Counted from the first letter of the stretch, positions 37,076 to 45,789 are shown. The stretch: 60,786 bases of DNA from Bacteroidia bacterium (GCA_019695215.1 JAIBAK010000018.1:1-60786), one strand, 5' to 3'. Notes: generated from the letters alone by a model not told the origin. Translations and numbers: made by a program.

Positions 37076-37735
37076 CTAATCCTTCCAGATAAAAGGAAAC
37101 AGGATGTAAGCTAAGGCGGTGATGATAAAGTTAATAAAGAAAATAACCATAAAATCCATCATAAAAGTACTGAAATCCAGTCCGTCAATAGCCTTTTTGG
37201 AAACCCTGATGGTAACTAACAACAGGGGCAAAATAACCGGAAAACTGAGAATGGGCATTAATACATGGCTGTTATTGGCCTTTGATGCAATAGCCGAAAC
37301 CATAGTAAAGCAACCGGCCATGCCCATGCTGCCCAGCGCAGCAGCCAATGCAAAGGCCCAAATATTGGTTACCAGATTACCAATGAGCATGCAATACACC
37401 GAAAGGCATAAAATACTTAGAGCCAGCATCAACAGGGTGTTGTAAATCATTTTAGCCAGCATAACCCCTTGTGGCGATGCTATGGTGTAGTAATACAACA
37501 TGCGTCCTTTGCTTTCGCCAATAAATGATTTGGCCACAGCACTTACACTGGTAAATAACATGATGATCCAGAACAGGGCATTCCACGAGGAAGGGTTAAC
37601 TACATGAAAGGAAAGGAAGGCCACAAAAACCGATGAAACTACATAGAGCAGCATACCGTTTATGGCATAGCGTTGCCTCCATTCGGTGAGTAGTTCTTTA
37701 CGAAGCAGAACCTTTACTTCTTTGCCAAGTGACAT
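37076..37735 (-). CDS. ccmB: haem exporter CcmB
   Basis: Membrane subunit of the CcmAB ABC transporter, 219 residues with six helices. The N-terminus VKVLLRKELLTEWRQRYAING is the family's cytoplasmic stretch, and HVLMPILSFPVILPLLL is the conserved membrane region. First gene of the operon ccmB-ccmC-ccmD-ccmE-ccmF, then DUF2520-kdsC-ubiA. No ccmA is next to it. It likely lies elsewhere in the genome. Confidence 0.9.
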   Translation of the reverse strand: MSLGKEVKVLLRKELLTEWRQRYAINGMLLYVVSSVFVAFLSFHVVNPSSWNALFWIIMLFTSVSAVAKSFIGESKGRMLYYYTIASPQGVMLAKMIYNTLLMLALSILCLSVYCMLIGNLVTNIWAFALAAALGSMGMAGCFTMVSAIASKANNSHVLMPILSFPVILPLLLVTIRVSKKAIDGLDFSTFMMDFMVIFFINFIITALAYILFPFIWKD

Positions 37736-37790
37736 GCGGCAAAATTAGCAGATTTGTTCTGTATTATTATTTACTTCTTTTCAGGAGGCG

Positions 37791-37813
37791 GTTGGACAGG
37801 ATGCCTGCCCAAC
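37791..37813. repeat. imperfect palindrome
   Basis: GTTGGACAGG (37791-37800) pairs with CCTGCCCAAC (37804-37813) with one mismatch around ATG. It lies in the 197-bp gap upstream of ccmB. A second palindrome, CTCGCGGCACGCGAG, is at about 37899-37913. Confidence 0.5.
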
Positions 37814-37898
37814 GAGGTAGTTTTTCTGTATTCACTCATTAACTGCTAAATTAATATAAGTTTTCGTGGCTGGCAACATGCCGGTGTGGTTGGCTTAC

Positions 37899-37913
37899 AC
37901 TCGCGGCACGCGA
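37899..37913. repeat. perfect hairpin with GCA centre
   Basis: CTCGCG, GCA, CGCGAG: 6-bp perfect arms. Shares GC-rich arms and GCA centre with the palindromes at 38413 and 38575. Confidence 0.5.
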
Positions 37914-37932
37914 GCGAAGGCGTGGTTAGTTG

Positions 37933-38415
37933 TTAATGATTCCTGAAATGCTTTTTATTGAAGCGGTATTCAGTGTTTGTTTCCTTTTTTAGTTTATCAA
38001 AATTATAATTGTCTTTTTGATCTTTTGAAACAATTAACATTTCATTTAAACTAGAATCGGAAGTATGTAAAAGGATGATTGTGTCATTAGAGAATTCTTT
38101 AATTTGATAATAAAATCCATACGAAAGAACTTCAATCGAATCTTTACCAATGAAGTTCCAAATGTGTGAAGGTCTATAATGTGCATCAGAAAAAAACTTC
38201 CTAACGAAATGTTCTCCCCGGTTGTACTTCAGATAATAACAACTGCCATCAATATCAAAACGGTATGCACCAATAAAATAGTCATCTTTAACATACTTTA
38301 CATCCCAATATTTATGGCTGCAATTAGTTAACAATTTTTCTCTTATATCACATTCCCTATTGCAAGCGCAAAGTATTACAATTAAAATAGTAATAATTTT
38401 TTTAATCAGCCTCAA
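37933..38415 (-). CDS. AT-rich lipoprotein-like protein, start uncertain
   Basis: From a TTG at 38415 the protein is 160 residues and begins MRLIKKIITILIVILCAC, a good lipoprotein signal with the lipobox ending at Cys. The longest frame begins at 38520 but its first 35 residues come from a dispersed palindrome and have no signal. The mature part is acidic and Tyr-rich (YWDVKYVKDDYFIGAYRFDIDGSC, FYYQIKEFSNDTIILL). I recognise no family. It may be a young or strain-specific gene, since its start lies in the repeat. Confidence 0.5.
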   Translation of the reverse strand: MRLIKKIITILIVILCACNRECDIREKLLTNCSHKYWDVKYVKDDYFIGAYRFDIDGSCYYLKYNRGEHFVRKFFSDAHYRPSHIWNFIGKDSIEVLSYGFYYQIKEFSNDTIILLHTSDSSLNEMLIVSKDQKDNYNFDKLKKETNTEYRFNKKHFRNH

Positions 38416-38441
38416 CTCGCGAGCGTTTGCAACGCGTGCGC
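38413..38441. repeat. palindromic repeat, copy B
   Basis: CAACTCGCGAGCGTTTGCAACGCG and onward. Its reverse complement matches the copy at 38573-38600 at about 25 of 26 positions. The core GCGTTTGCAACGC can form a hairpin. Confidence 0.65.
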
Positions 38442-38572
38442 TTACATTCCAAGTGTGATGAGCATGTTGAACCTTTAAAATAAGGATTTTCTTTCCCATT
38501 AATTTGTAACGTTCAGACATCAGACAAATATACTATACAATAATTAATAATTAATCGTCTTTATGCTTTCAC

Positions 38573-38600
38573 ACGCGTTGCAAACGCGCGCGAGTTGGGG
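38573..38600. repeat. palindromic repeat, copy A
   Basis: ACGCGTTGCAAACGCGCGCG, then AGTTGGGG. The inner GCGTTGCAAACGC has perfect 5-bp arms. It is in opposite orientation to copy B, so the pair flanks 38442-38572. Confidence 0.65.
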
Positions 38601-38683
38601 TGACGAGCTTTGGTTTTTGAATTCCCAGCCTGCTGCTACCATACATATGCCATTCGCTTAACACAAATCTGTCGTTAAATTGA

Positions 38684-39160
38684 TTACTCAATTTCCTTGT
38701 ACTGTAAATATTTTCCTCTGCCAATTCTTTTACCATTCTTCCACACCTGCCGTTCAATAATGTGACCGTTCGTATCAAGTAAAAGTCTTACCCCATCAAG
38801 TAACCCTTCTTTATTAAATTTTATGTCAGATGGTAAATAAGGTTTATAATATGTGATTTCAATACCATCCTTATCAACACGAGGATCACCACCTTTACTA
38901 TATGTGAATCCATTACCTTCTACCACTCCAGAAACTTTCCCCTCGGAATTTATGTGCTGACAAATTGAATGCCCATTAAAATAATGCATATTATACTTAT
39001 CTCCTAAAAAGAAAATTTCGTATCCTCTTATTATACTATCGCTACTAGTATATGCCTTAAAACGATAATCATTGTTATCACCCCTTTTTTCAAAAATGAT
39101 CTTATTGTAATTTATGTCATTGCAAGAACAAAAAAAGATTAATAAAAATATGTTTCTCAT
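38684..39160 (-). CDS. lipoprotein-like protein with MORN-like end
   Basis: A 158-residue protein with a short lipoprotein signal, MRNIFLLIFFCSC (lipobox at Cys13). The C-terminal third, GVRLLLDTNGHIIERQVWKNGKRIGRGKY, resembles MORN-type repeats (WKNGKRIGRG), which occur in many Bacteroidota proteins and often pair with toxin-immunity loci. I give no specific function. It lies in the AT-rich repeat island, on the same strand as its neighbour at 37933. RBS not clear. Confidence 0.6.
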   Translation of the reverse strand: MRNIFLLIFFCSCNDINYNKIIFEKRGDNNDYRFKAYTSSDSIIRGYEIFFLGDKYNMHYFNGHSICQHINSEGKVSGVVEGNGFTYSKGGDPRVDKDGIEITYYKPYLPSDIKFNKEGLLDGVRLLLDTNGHIIERQVWKNGKRIGRGKYLQYKEIE

Positions 39161-39224
39161 TTTAAATTTTTATTTAATGTTAAATTCTTATAATTAAATC
39201 GTCCAAATCTTGATCGATTTATTG

Positions 39225-39252
39225 AGCCCCCAGCTACCGCGCGAATCCCTTC
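39225..39252. repeat. palindromic repeat, GCTACCGCGCGAA type
   Basis: CGCGAA, TCCC, TTCGCG form a perfect hairpin inside GCTACCGCGCGAATCCCTTC, followed by GCGTGGCTTCG. It resembles a dispersed Bacteroidota element. It lies in the 324-bp gap at 39161-39484, which I read as having no gene. Confidence 0.5.
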
Positions 39253-39330
39253 GCGTGGCTTCGAAGTTCAACTCTAAAATATATTTATCTTTAAAACTGA
39301 GCATTCTCCTTAATCTATTAGTTCAATACT

Positions 39331-39360
39331 CCCAACTGGTACTCGTTTGCAACGAGTACC
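39331..39360. repeat. palindromic repeat, copy C
   Basis: Perfect hairpin GGTACTCG, TTTGCAA core, CGAGTACC, preceded by CCCAACT. The CCAACT prefix and CGTTTGCAACG core are shared with the reverse complement of copy A while the outer stem differs, as in a family with compensating changes. Confidence 0.6.
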
Positions 39361-39484
39361 TTCTTTTTTGCGTTTCTGCCATAGGCAGACAAGTTGTAAC
39401 GCTCTCTTTCATGTAAAGTTTCATTTTACTCAAAAGTAAGAAATTGTAACCAAACCTTTACTGTGCAGCATAGGGTTTCCAGAT

Positions 39485-40165
39485 TTACTTATTTTGCGGG
39501 GTTGGCTGGCATTCTACCGTAAGCTGATCCACCCATTGTTTTTTCTGCACATTCCAGTATTGGATGGAGGGAGGATTATCGAGTTCCATTGGAAACTGCG
39601 TGCTTTTTTTGGTAACCGGAATATTGTATTCGGTAAATTGGATCTCGGTTTCGTACCAATACCTGCTTGCACCGGGGTTCATATGTGTAACGGCTGTTGA
39701 AACGGCCCCATTGGGATGATATGCTAATTCGGTATAGTATGAATAGGAGTGGCGAACATCTTCAAATGTATAAGTAATATTCCGGTCGTAGTCAAACAAT
39801 AAAATACTTCGTTTTTCATTTTTCCAGGGGCTTATTTTTACCGATATTTTTTTGTTTTTATAGTAATGGTATTCCGTATCAACAGGAAATTTGTAAACAG
39901 GCAAAGGCGTGGTTTTTTTAACCGGAAGCTCTTTGCGTATTTCAGGTTTTGGGGGATTTACCTGTTTTTCGGGAATTAACTTTTGTGTTTGTTCAACAAT
40001 AACCGGGGTTTTAATCACTTTCACCGTTTCGGTTTCATATACCACAATGGTTTTTTTGTGAATGATGGTATCCGTATTTAATGAACCGGAATTATTTTTT
40101 GGCTCGTGCGTGCAGGCATTAAGCAACAGCAGAAAAAGTAAAATTAATGTTGGGGTACAGTTCAT
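39485..40165 (-). CDS. lipoprotein of unknown function
   Basis: From ATG 40165 the protein is 226 residues and starts MNCTPTLILLFLLLLNACTH, with the lipobox LNAC. The longer frame (to 40186) lacks a good signal. A proline- and lysine-rich linker follows (about residues 60-100), then a C-terminal domain with FPVDTEYHYYKNKKISVKIS and YHPNGAVSTAVTHMNPG. No family recognised; the linker suggests a surface-exposed or peptidoglycan-spanning protein. Same strand as the CotH gene downstream, 35 bp away in strand order. Confidence 0.75.
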   Translation of the reverse strand: MNCTPTLILLFLLLLNACTHEPKNNSGSLNTDTIIHKKTIVVYETETVKVIKTPVIVEQTQKLIPEKQVNPPKPEIRKELPVKKTTPLPVYKFPVDTEYHYYKNKKISVKISPWKNEKRSILLFDYDRNITYTFEDVRHSYSYYTELAYHPNGAVSTAVTHMNPGASRYWYETEIQFTEYNIPVTKKSTQFPMELDNPPSIQYWNVQKKQWVDQLTVECQPTPQNK

Positions 40166-40200
40166 ATGCGGTGCCTTATTTACCAATATCAGGCCACAAT

Positions 40201-41718
40201 TTATTCCTTTATGAAGCGATACATGGCTGTACGGTTAATTTTGAGCAGATACATTCCGGCAGCCAGGATACCCGTATTCATTCGGTTGGTGGCTGATTGT
40301 ATCAGTAGTTTTCCGTTAAGGTCTGTTACTTCAACAGAGGAAACAGGGAAGGAGGAGTGAATAACCAATTCATCGGTTACCGGATTGGCAAAGGTAATTC
40401 CTGTTTTTGCAGGTAATTCAGGTGTGCCTGTATTGGCAGCATTGCATCCGTTAAGGTTTAGCTGGTTTATTAAACTGTTGCGTTTGGTCAGGATAAATTC
40501 CTTGAGTCCCGGCAGGGTAGGAGCCCCCGGGTTATTAGGGATAACCAATGAATCATTGATATTGCTTTCAAACTGCTGATTGGGATAAAATTTATTTGGG
40601 TCGGCATACACCGCTGTGCGGATTGCATTAGCCAGACTATCAATTTTTGAATTCAGTTTATCGGGTGTAAACTCATTACGTACCAGCTCGCAGAGTACAT
40701 CAATATACTGCTGTTTAAACTGATTGTTTTGCATCATTCGGTAACATAGCGGACGGTTTTGCTGAGGGGCTGCTATGAAATACATGCTCAGCATTTCCAT
40801 TTGGGCAGCATTCATTCCCATCTGAAAATTACCGAAAGCCTCGTTTACATCCCATGCAATCCAGTGCATTTGGTTAGTAGAAATATTGTGATAGATAAAA
40901 TAATTGTGGCCGCTTCCCAAATAGGAATCGAGGTTTGAGAATAAATTGGTAACCGCCCAATACCTTATAAATCCATCGGTATTTAATACCAATTGCATGG
41001 AATCATAAAAGGCTGAAGCCGATGACTGGTTTAATGTTTTTATAAAAAACACGAGTGAACCCCAGTCGCTGGTTTGTTTGTTAGTTTTTAACTCATACCG
41101 GCTTTTATATGCGGTATCAATGCTGCCATACCATTTTAAATCTCCCTTTGGGTCTCCTTTGTATAAATTGCCGTACGGATCGGAAAAATGTTGTGAAAGA
41201 AACGTTTCGTCTATTTCTTCTACCAGGGTGTAAAGTCCCCAGTAAACATTGTTCAGGTAAACTTTGGCATACGCACAGCGGGGGGCGGCACATCCGGCCT
41301 CATTTAAAAAATCGAGCATCAGTTTTTCCCTCAGCATTGTCGGGTCTTTAAAACCGTTGTTCAGGTTAAATTTTTTCAACCCGTCATATTTCTGACCGCT
41401 GATAAATTCATTCAGATCAACTTTAAATGATTTTTTATTACCGGGCGATTTATACGATGAATTACCTTTGAATTTAATACCTATGGTGTCAACAGGGGTA
41501 CCATCAATCACCATATTGCAACGCATTTCTTTGTCTAAAGTGTAGTTGCCGGTAAGGGAATCCCAATAGGAGGGTTGCCAAAAGGTAAAACGTATTTCAT
41601 GTATTTGAGGGGAACTGAAGAGTTGGTTTCCGGCAGTATTCTGAGCATTCGATTTGGTTGCCGCGAACAGAATTAAAGCGGCAAGCAGACTAAACGATTT
41701 TAAATGGCAGGAATTCAT
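40201..41718 (-). CDS. CotH-kinase-fold protein with type IX sorting domain
   Basis: Predicted secreted protein of 505 residues. The signal peptide ends SNAQNTAG. The CotH kinase-like domain spans about residues 45-400, with KFKGNSSYKSPGNKKSFKVD, AYAKVYLNNVYWGLYTLVEE and WIAWDVNEAFGNF. The C-terminal about 80 residues (from TGITFANPVTDELVIHSS to MYLLKINRTAMYRFIKE) form a type IX secretion CTD, which would carry the protein to the cell surface. CotH kinases phosphorylate spore-coat proteins in Bacillus; bacterial surface members act on unknown targets. The start overlaps the DUF1801 gene stop by 4 bp. Confidence 0.88.
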   Translation of the reverse strand: MNSCHLKSFSLLAALILFAATKSNAQNTAGNQLFSSPQIHEIRFTFWQPSYWDSLTGNYTLDKEMRCNMVIDGTPVDTIGIKFKGNSSYKSPGNKKSFKVDLNEFISGQKYDGLKKFNLNNGFKDPTMLREKLMLDFLNEAGCAAPRCAYAKVYLNNVYWGLYTLVEEIDETFLSQHFSDPYGNLYKGDPKGDLKWYGSIDTAYKSRYELKTNKQTSDWGSLVFFIKTLNQSSASAFYDSMQLVLNTDGFIRYWAVTNLFSNLDSYLGSGHNYFIYHNISTNQMHWIAWDVNEAFGNFQMGMNAAQMEMLSMYFIAAPQQNRPLCYRMMQNNQFKQQYIDVLCELVRNEFTPDKLNSKIDSLANAIRTAVYADPNKFYPNQQFESNINDSLVIPNNPGAPTLPGLKEFILTKRNSLINQLNLNGCNAANTGTPELPAKTGITFANPVTDELVIHSSFPVSSVEVTDLNGKLLIQSATNRMNTGILAAGMYLLKINRTAMYRFIKE

Positions 41719-42155
41719 TTTTTCTTGTCGAAATAAGCTTTTAAAACCTTCAGATCTTTTTGCGCCACAGTTAAAAGTTCGCTCAGCACTTTTTCGTTTA
41801 CATCGCTCAGTTTGTTAATGTACAGGCACGATTTGCCTGTTTTGTATTTGCCAAGCCGGGCCATTATATCCGGGTGACGTTCATATCCGGTCATAATGTA
41901 AATGGTGAGGTTTTGTTTTCGGGGAGAAAATCCCATCAGAAACCAGTCGCCTTCCCTGCCGCTACTGTATTTATACGTGTATTCGCCAAATCCTACAATG
42001 GAAGGTCCCCACATTTTTGGCTCCTGCCGGGTTACCCTTTTCATAAGGTCAAGCAATGCAAAAGCATCCGCTTTTTTCTGCTCTTCACTTATGGAGTTCA
42101 GAAAATCCTCAACAACGGCTGTTGTTTTTTTTGTTTTCAGTTCTGCTTTAGCCAC
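41715..42155 (-). CDS. DUF1801 protein
   Basis: Small cytoplasmic protein of 146 residues of the YdhG/YdeI-like DUF1801 family. MWGPSIVGFGEYTYKYSSGREGDWFLMGFSPRKQNLTIYI is the diagnostic core (about residues 53-92). The stop and the CotH start overlap by 4 bp (ATGA), so the pair is coupled. The family has no firmly known biochemistry; some relatives are annotated as iron chaperone frataxin-like. Unclear why it is linked with CotH. Confidence 0.88.
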   Translation of the reverse strand: MAKAELKTKKTTAVVEDFLNSISEEQKKADAFALLDLMKRVTRQEPKMWGPSIVGFGEYTYKYSSGREGDWFLMGFSPRKQNLTIYIMTGYERHPDIMARLGKYKTGKSCLYINKLSDVNEKVLSELLTVAQKDLKVLKAYFDKKK

Positions 42156-42202
42156 CGGGTATTTTTATTACCCGAAAGTACTCAAATACTTTTACAGTGG
42201 CA

Positions 42203-42586
42203 TCATCCAAGCAATTTTTTTACCTGAGACTCTATCAGGTCTCTTACTTTTCTGAATTCTTCAGGTTCCATATTTCGGGGGTCGGGGATTTGCCAGTCAA
42301 TAAAGTTTTTCGCGGGCATCCACGGGCAGGCATCTCCGCATCCCATTGTCACCACATAGTCATACATCTCTTTCGGTACTTCATCAAGCGATTTAGAACT
42401 ATGGGATGTTAAATCATAGCCCAGTTCGGCCATGGCGGCAACGGCTTTCGGGTTAATTTTACCCGATGGTTTGGAACCAGCACTGTAGGCTTCCACCATT
42501 TCGCCACCGTGTATTTTTGCAAATGCCTGTGCCATCTGGCTTCGGTTTGAGTTTTCGATGCATACAAAGAGCAAACGTTTTTTCAT
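42203..42586 (-). CDS. arsC: arsenate reductase, low-molecular-weight phosphatase type
   Basis: Reduces arsenate to arsenite. The 127-residue protein has the P-loop CIENSNRSQ with Cys9 and Arg15, and the later catalytic pair GCGDACPWMP. The thioredoxin-coupled type uses two more cysteines; Cys102 or so and Cys106 in GCGDAC fit that. Last gene of the ars operon, 5 bp after acr3. Confidence 0.93.
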   Translation of the reverse strand: MKKRLLFVCIENSNRSQMAQAFAKIHGGEMVEAYSAGSKPSGKINPKAVAAMAELGYDLTSHSSKSLDEVPKEMYDYVVTMGCGDACPWMPAKNFIDWQIPDPRNMEPEEFRKVRDLIESQVKKLLG

Positions 42587-42591
42587 TTGGC

Positions 42592-43662
42592 TTAATTAGT
42601 TGATGTGTAATATTTTTTCCGTAGCCAAAAGGCTACGTTCACTAAGGCAATCAGCACCGGTACTTCTACCAATGGGCCAATTACTCCGGCAAAAGCCTGC
42701 CCGCTGTTTAATCCAAATACACCAATAGCTACCGCAATGGCTAATTCAAAATTATTTCCGGAAGCAGTAAACGATACGGAGGCATTTTTTTCATAATCGG
42801 CTCCTGCAGCTTTTGCTGCAAAAAAAGTAAGCAGGAACATGATAACGAAGTAAATTACCAACGGAATGGTAATGCGTAATACATCAAAAGGAATTTGTAT
42901 GATTAGTTCACCTTTGAGACTAAACATGATAATGATGGTAAACAACAAGGCAACAAGCGTAACAGGAGATATGGCCGGAACAAATTTTTGGTTGAACCAG
43001 GCTTCCCCTTTCACTTTAATTAAGGCATAATGACTGATAACCCCGGCTGCAAACGGAATACCGAGGTAAATGGCTACCGTGCGGGCAATTTCACCAATAG
43101 TTATATTTATTTCCATGCCTTTTATGCCAAAAAGCGGAGGCATGACGGTGATATAAAAGTAGGCATAGGCGCTGAAGAAAAATACCTGCATAAGGCTGTT
43201 AATGCCCACCAATCCGGCTATGTATTCGCGGTTACCCTCGGCCAGTTCGTTCCACACAATTACCATCGCTATGCATGGGGCAATACCAATAAGAATAAGA
43301 CCGGTCATGTATTCGGGATAATCCCTGAGAAAAGTGATGGAAAGTAAAAACATGAGTAAAGGGCCAACTATCCAGGTAATGCCCATGGAGAGTAAAAATA
43401 ATTTACTGTTTTTGAATAGTCCCGGAATTTTATCGTATTTCACTTTTGCCAGCGGTGGGTACATCATCAGAATTAATCCGATGGCTAAGGGAATATTGGT
43501 GGTGCCGCTCGACATGCTGTTGATAGCAGCCGGGAATGCAGGCATAAAATACCCGATGCTAATGCCAATAGTCATGGCAAGAAAAATCCAAAGGGTTAAA
43601 AAGCGGTCAAGAAATCCGAGTCTCCTGCGCTGATGGGTAGGGTTGCAGTTTGTTGCACTCAT
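42592..43662 (-). CDS. acr3: ACR3-family arsenite efflux transporter
   Basis: Inner-membrane arsenite exporter of the BART superfamily, about ten helices. From ATG 43662 the protein is 356 residues and begins [25 protein letters not shown]; the upstream frame has no conserved start. [24 protein letters not shown] carries the family's conserved Cys, and [27 protein letters not shown] carries the conserved Glu. Gap of 14 bp after arsM. Confidence 0.94.
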   Translation of the reverse strand: MSATNCNPTHQRRRLGFLDRFLTLWIFLAMTIGISIGYFMPAFPAAINSMSSGTTNIPLAIGLILMMYPPLAKVKYDKIPGLFKNSKLFLLSMGITWIVGPLLMFLLSITFLRDYPEYMTGLILIGIAPCIAMVIVWNELAEGNREYIAGLVGINSLMQVFFFSAYAYFYITVMPPLFGIKGMEINITIGEIARTVAIYLGIPFAAGVISHYALIKVKGEAWFNQKFVPAISPVTLVALLFTIIIMFSLKGELIIQIPFDVLRITIPLVIYFVIMFLLTFFAAKAAGADYEKNASVSFTASGNNFELAIAVAIGVFGLNSGQAFAGVIGPLVEVPVLIALVNVAFWLRKKYYTSTN

Positions 43663-43676
43663 AGGGCTAAAATTTA

Positions 43677-44516
43677 TCAGCAGCAACCGCCACCGGGGGT
43701 ACAACAATCAACAGGTTTTTCGGCATAAACAGTAATGCTAAAGATACCGGTATGCTGTTGTTTAAATTCTTCCAGTTCTTTCCCTTGCAGGTAGCTCATC
43801 AGAATATCATCGGGAATAATGATGTTTTTTTCTTTTTGTAGAGTAATATTTTTAAAACCGCTTTGTTGTATCAGTTGCAGGTAAGCGTTTTTCTGGATAG
43901 CGCCTGCCACACATCCGGCATACATTTCTGCATCCTTCTGCAAGGCTTCAGGTAGTTGTCCCACCAATACCACATCTGAAATACTGAAATGCCCTCCGGG
44001 CTTCAACACGCGAAAAATTTCTTTAAACACATTGCCCTTATCAGGTACCAGGTTCAATACACAATTGCTTACGATTACATCGGCTACATTGGCTGTTACC
44101 GGCATTTTTTCGATATCACCCTGCCTGAATTCAACATTGTTGTAGCCAAGTTTCTCGGCATTTATTCTTGCACGCTCAATCATGGCCGGGGTAAAGTCAA
44201 TGCCGATTACTTTTCCGGTTTCTCCGGTTTCGTGCCTCGCCACAAAACAATCATTGCCTGCTCCTGAACCCAGATCAATCACCAGGTCACCTTTTTTTAT
44301 TTTGGCAAATTGGGTGGGTAACCCGCAACCTAACCCAAGGTCGGCTTCGGCATTGTAGCCACTTACTTTATCATAGTCATCCGTCATGATATTATATACC
44401 TCGGTGGAGCAACCACCGGCTCCACAGCAGGAAGATTGGTTGGTTTCTTTATCCTGCAGGGCAATCCGGCTGTATTTTTCTTTAACTAATTGTTTCAGTT
44501 GTTCTGATGATTCCAT
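43677..44516 (-). CDS. arsM: arsenite S-adenosylmethionine methyltransferase
   Basis: Methylates arsenite to volatile or less toxic methyl forms. From ATG 44516 the protein is 279 residues starting [20 protein letters not shown]. The class I SAM pocket is [13 protein letters not shown], then [17 protein letters not shown]. Catalytic cysteines are visible: the [10 protein letters not shown] cluster (about residues 29-38), GLGCGLP, and CVLN and CVAGAI. It carries an extra Cys-rich end, CCTPGGGCC, at the very C-terminus, unusual for ArsM and possibly arsenic-binding. Confidence 0.92.
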   Translation of the reverse strand: MESSEQLKQLVKEKYSRIALQDKETNQSSCCGAGGCSTEVYNIMTDDYDKVSGYNAEADLGLGCGLPTQFAKIKKGDLVIDLGSGAGNDCFVARHETGETGKVIGIDFTPAMIERARINAEKLGYNNVEFRQGDIEKMPVTANVADVIVSNCVLNLVPDKGNVFKEIFRVLKPGGHFSISDVVLVGQLPEALQKDAEMYAGCVAGAIQKNAYLQLIQQSGFKNITLQKEKNIIIPDDILMSYLQGKELEEFKQQHTGIFSITVYAEKPVDCCTPGGGCC

Positions 44517-44553
44517 ATTAATCGTAATTATTCGATGGTTTATTTTTGAAAAG

Positions 44554-44883
44554 TCAGCAGCACTCTTGTGAGCCTGTATAGTTTTCGAAAAAATCATTCA
44601 GGTAATTTTTGGCAGCTTTCCATTCCTTCTCATCAATACAATAACACACTTTGGCTCCGTCAATATCCCCTTTAATGAGACCGGCTTCTTTAAGTTCTTT
44701 TAAGTGTTGCGATACAGTGCTTTGTGATAAAGGAAGTTCATCCACTATATCTCCGCAAATACAGGCTTGTTTTTGTATCAGCAGTTTTAAAATAGCAATA
44801 CGCGCAGGATGAGACAAAGCCTTGGCATATTTAGCAAGGCGGTTGTCTTTAACGGAAAATTCTTCAGCTTTGGTTGCTCCCAT
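44554..44883 (-). CDS. arsR: ArsR-family arsenic-responsive repressor
   Basis: Winged-helix repressor of 109 residues. It holds the ELCVCDL-like arsenic site in the form ACICGDIV, and the DNA-recognition helix [19 protein letters not shown]. It ends in GSQECC, a second cysteine cluster. First gene of the ars operon, whose own operator overlaps the promoter immediately upstream (44892-44921). It would repress arsR-arsM-acr3-arsC until As(III) is bound. Confidence 0.94.
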   Translation of the reverse strand: MGATKAEEFSVKDNRLAKYAKALSHPARIAILKLLIQKQACICGDIVDELPLSQSTVSQHLKELKEAGLIKGDIDGAKVCYCIDEKEWKAAKNYLNDFFENYTGSQECC

Positions 44884-44891
44884 TTACTTAT

Positions 44892-44932
44892 TTATTTAAT
44901 CGCAAAATTACGATTAAATAAAAACGTGTCAA
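44892..44932 (-). promoter_or_regulatory. ars operon promoter inside a perfect operator palindrome
   Basis: On the minus strand: TTG at 44932-44930, 19 bp, then -7 box TAATTTTG at 44910-44903. Perfect 11-bp inverted arms TTATTTAATCG (44892-44902) and CGATTAAATAA (44911-44921) flank exactly the 8-bp -7 box. ArsR binding would therefore cover the -7 box, the simplest repression mechanism. The start of transcription is about 44897, leader about 14 nt. Confidence 0.8.
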
Positions 44933-44976
44933 GGGTTCGTTGGGGTATTTTGGGGATTGTTCACAAACAGAGGGAG

Positions 44977-45618
44977 TTAAATTTTTTCGGAGAAATAACT
45001 GCGGTACCAATCCGTTTGGTGGTGGTCAATACTTTCTTTGGCCACTTTAAAGTAGGGGTCAATTTTATGATGAAACAATTGCAGGCTTTTAAAATCGCGC
45101 TGACTGATAACTTTTATTCCATGACGAATAAGCATTGCAGCAGCTACTCCTGCCCCAATGCGGTAGGAGCGATTTTCGGCTGTTCGCTGTCCGTTAGATA
45201 TAACCTGCGAACCACAGGCAGCACTAATATCGAGTAAAATGGCAAGCTGAACTTTATTTTCAATGGCAACTTTCAGCATTTGTTCTGCTCCGCGAATCAT
45301 ACCTTCAGTCCAGTCGTTTCCGGCTTCTGTGAGTACACGGGCTTTGCCATCCAATACATCCATTCCGGTTCCGCCATGAATGTCGCAAAGCTCTCTTGGG
45401 GTGCCAAACGAAAAATGTTCGGGACAAAAGAGCACCGGCTTTATCTGGGGCAGTTTAAGTAAACTTTGCGCTACCGGATACGAGCCGTTATCGGTACCGT
45501 CAAACCCGCACAACGTACCTGCAAGGCAGGCGCTGAATAATACCGGCATCGGCTGTTGGGCAGTTGGCTGGGGCAGTGCATCAAAAAAGGTTGCATCGGG
45601 TAAATGTGCAGGTTGCAT
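44977..45618 (-). CDS. DUF523 protein
   Basis: A 213-residue protein of the DUF523 family; the start at 45618 is preferred to 45666 because a -7-like box TACTTTTT lies in between. Motifs: FSACLAGTLCGFDGT with two cysteines, LFCPEHFSFGTPRELCDIHGG, and ILLDISAACGSQVI. The conserved Cys and the GTPRE block suggest a metal- or nucleotide-binding enzyme. Function unknown. It sits next to the ars operon but on its own promoter, so no arsenic role is implied. Confidence 0.8.
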   Translation of the reverse strand: MQPAHLPDATFFDALPQPTAQQPMPVLFSACLAGTLCGFDGTDNGSYPVAQSLLKLPQIKPVLFCPEHFSFGTPRELCDIHGGTGMDVLDGKARVLTEAGNDWTEGMIRGAEQMLKVAIENKVQLAILLDISAACGSQVISNGQRTAENRSYRIGAGVAAAMLIRHGIKVISQRDFKSLQLFHHKIDPYFKVAKESIDHHQTDWYRSYFSEKI

Positions 45619-45789
45619 ATATTTCAATCGGTGGTTGGGTAAAAAAGTAGAGCAGAAGAACGGCAAATAGGTTGCTTGGAGTTAGTGAAAAGAAATCCAC
45701 CCGCCAGTTTAGTTTTATTGTTTCTGAAATTAAGCAGGTTATAAACTCATTGAGTTTAACTTAAGAAGTCTTAACTTGCCGGTCAATTT

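Noticed and set aside
38569..38778. Open frame of 69 codons on the minus strand
   Set aside because: It overlaps the lipoprotein gene at 38684 and reads through a palindrome; no conserved features.
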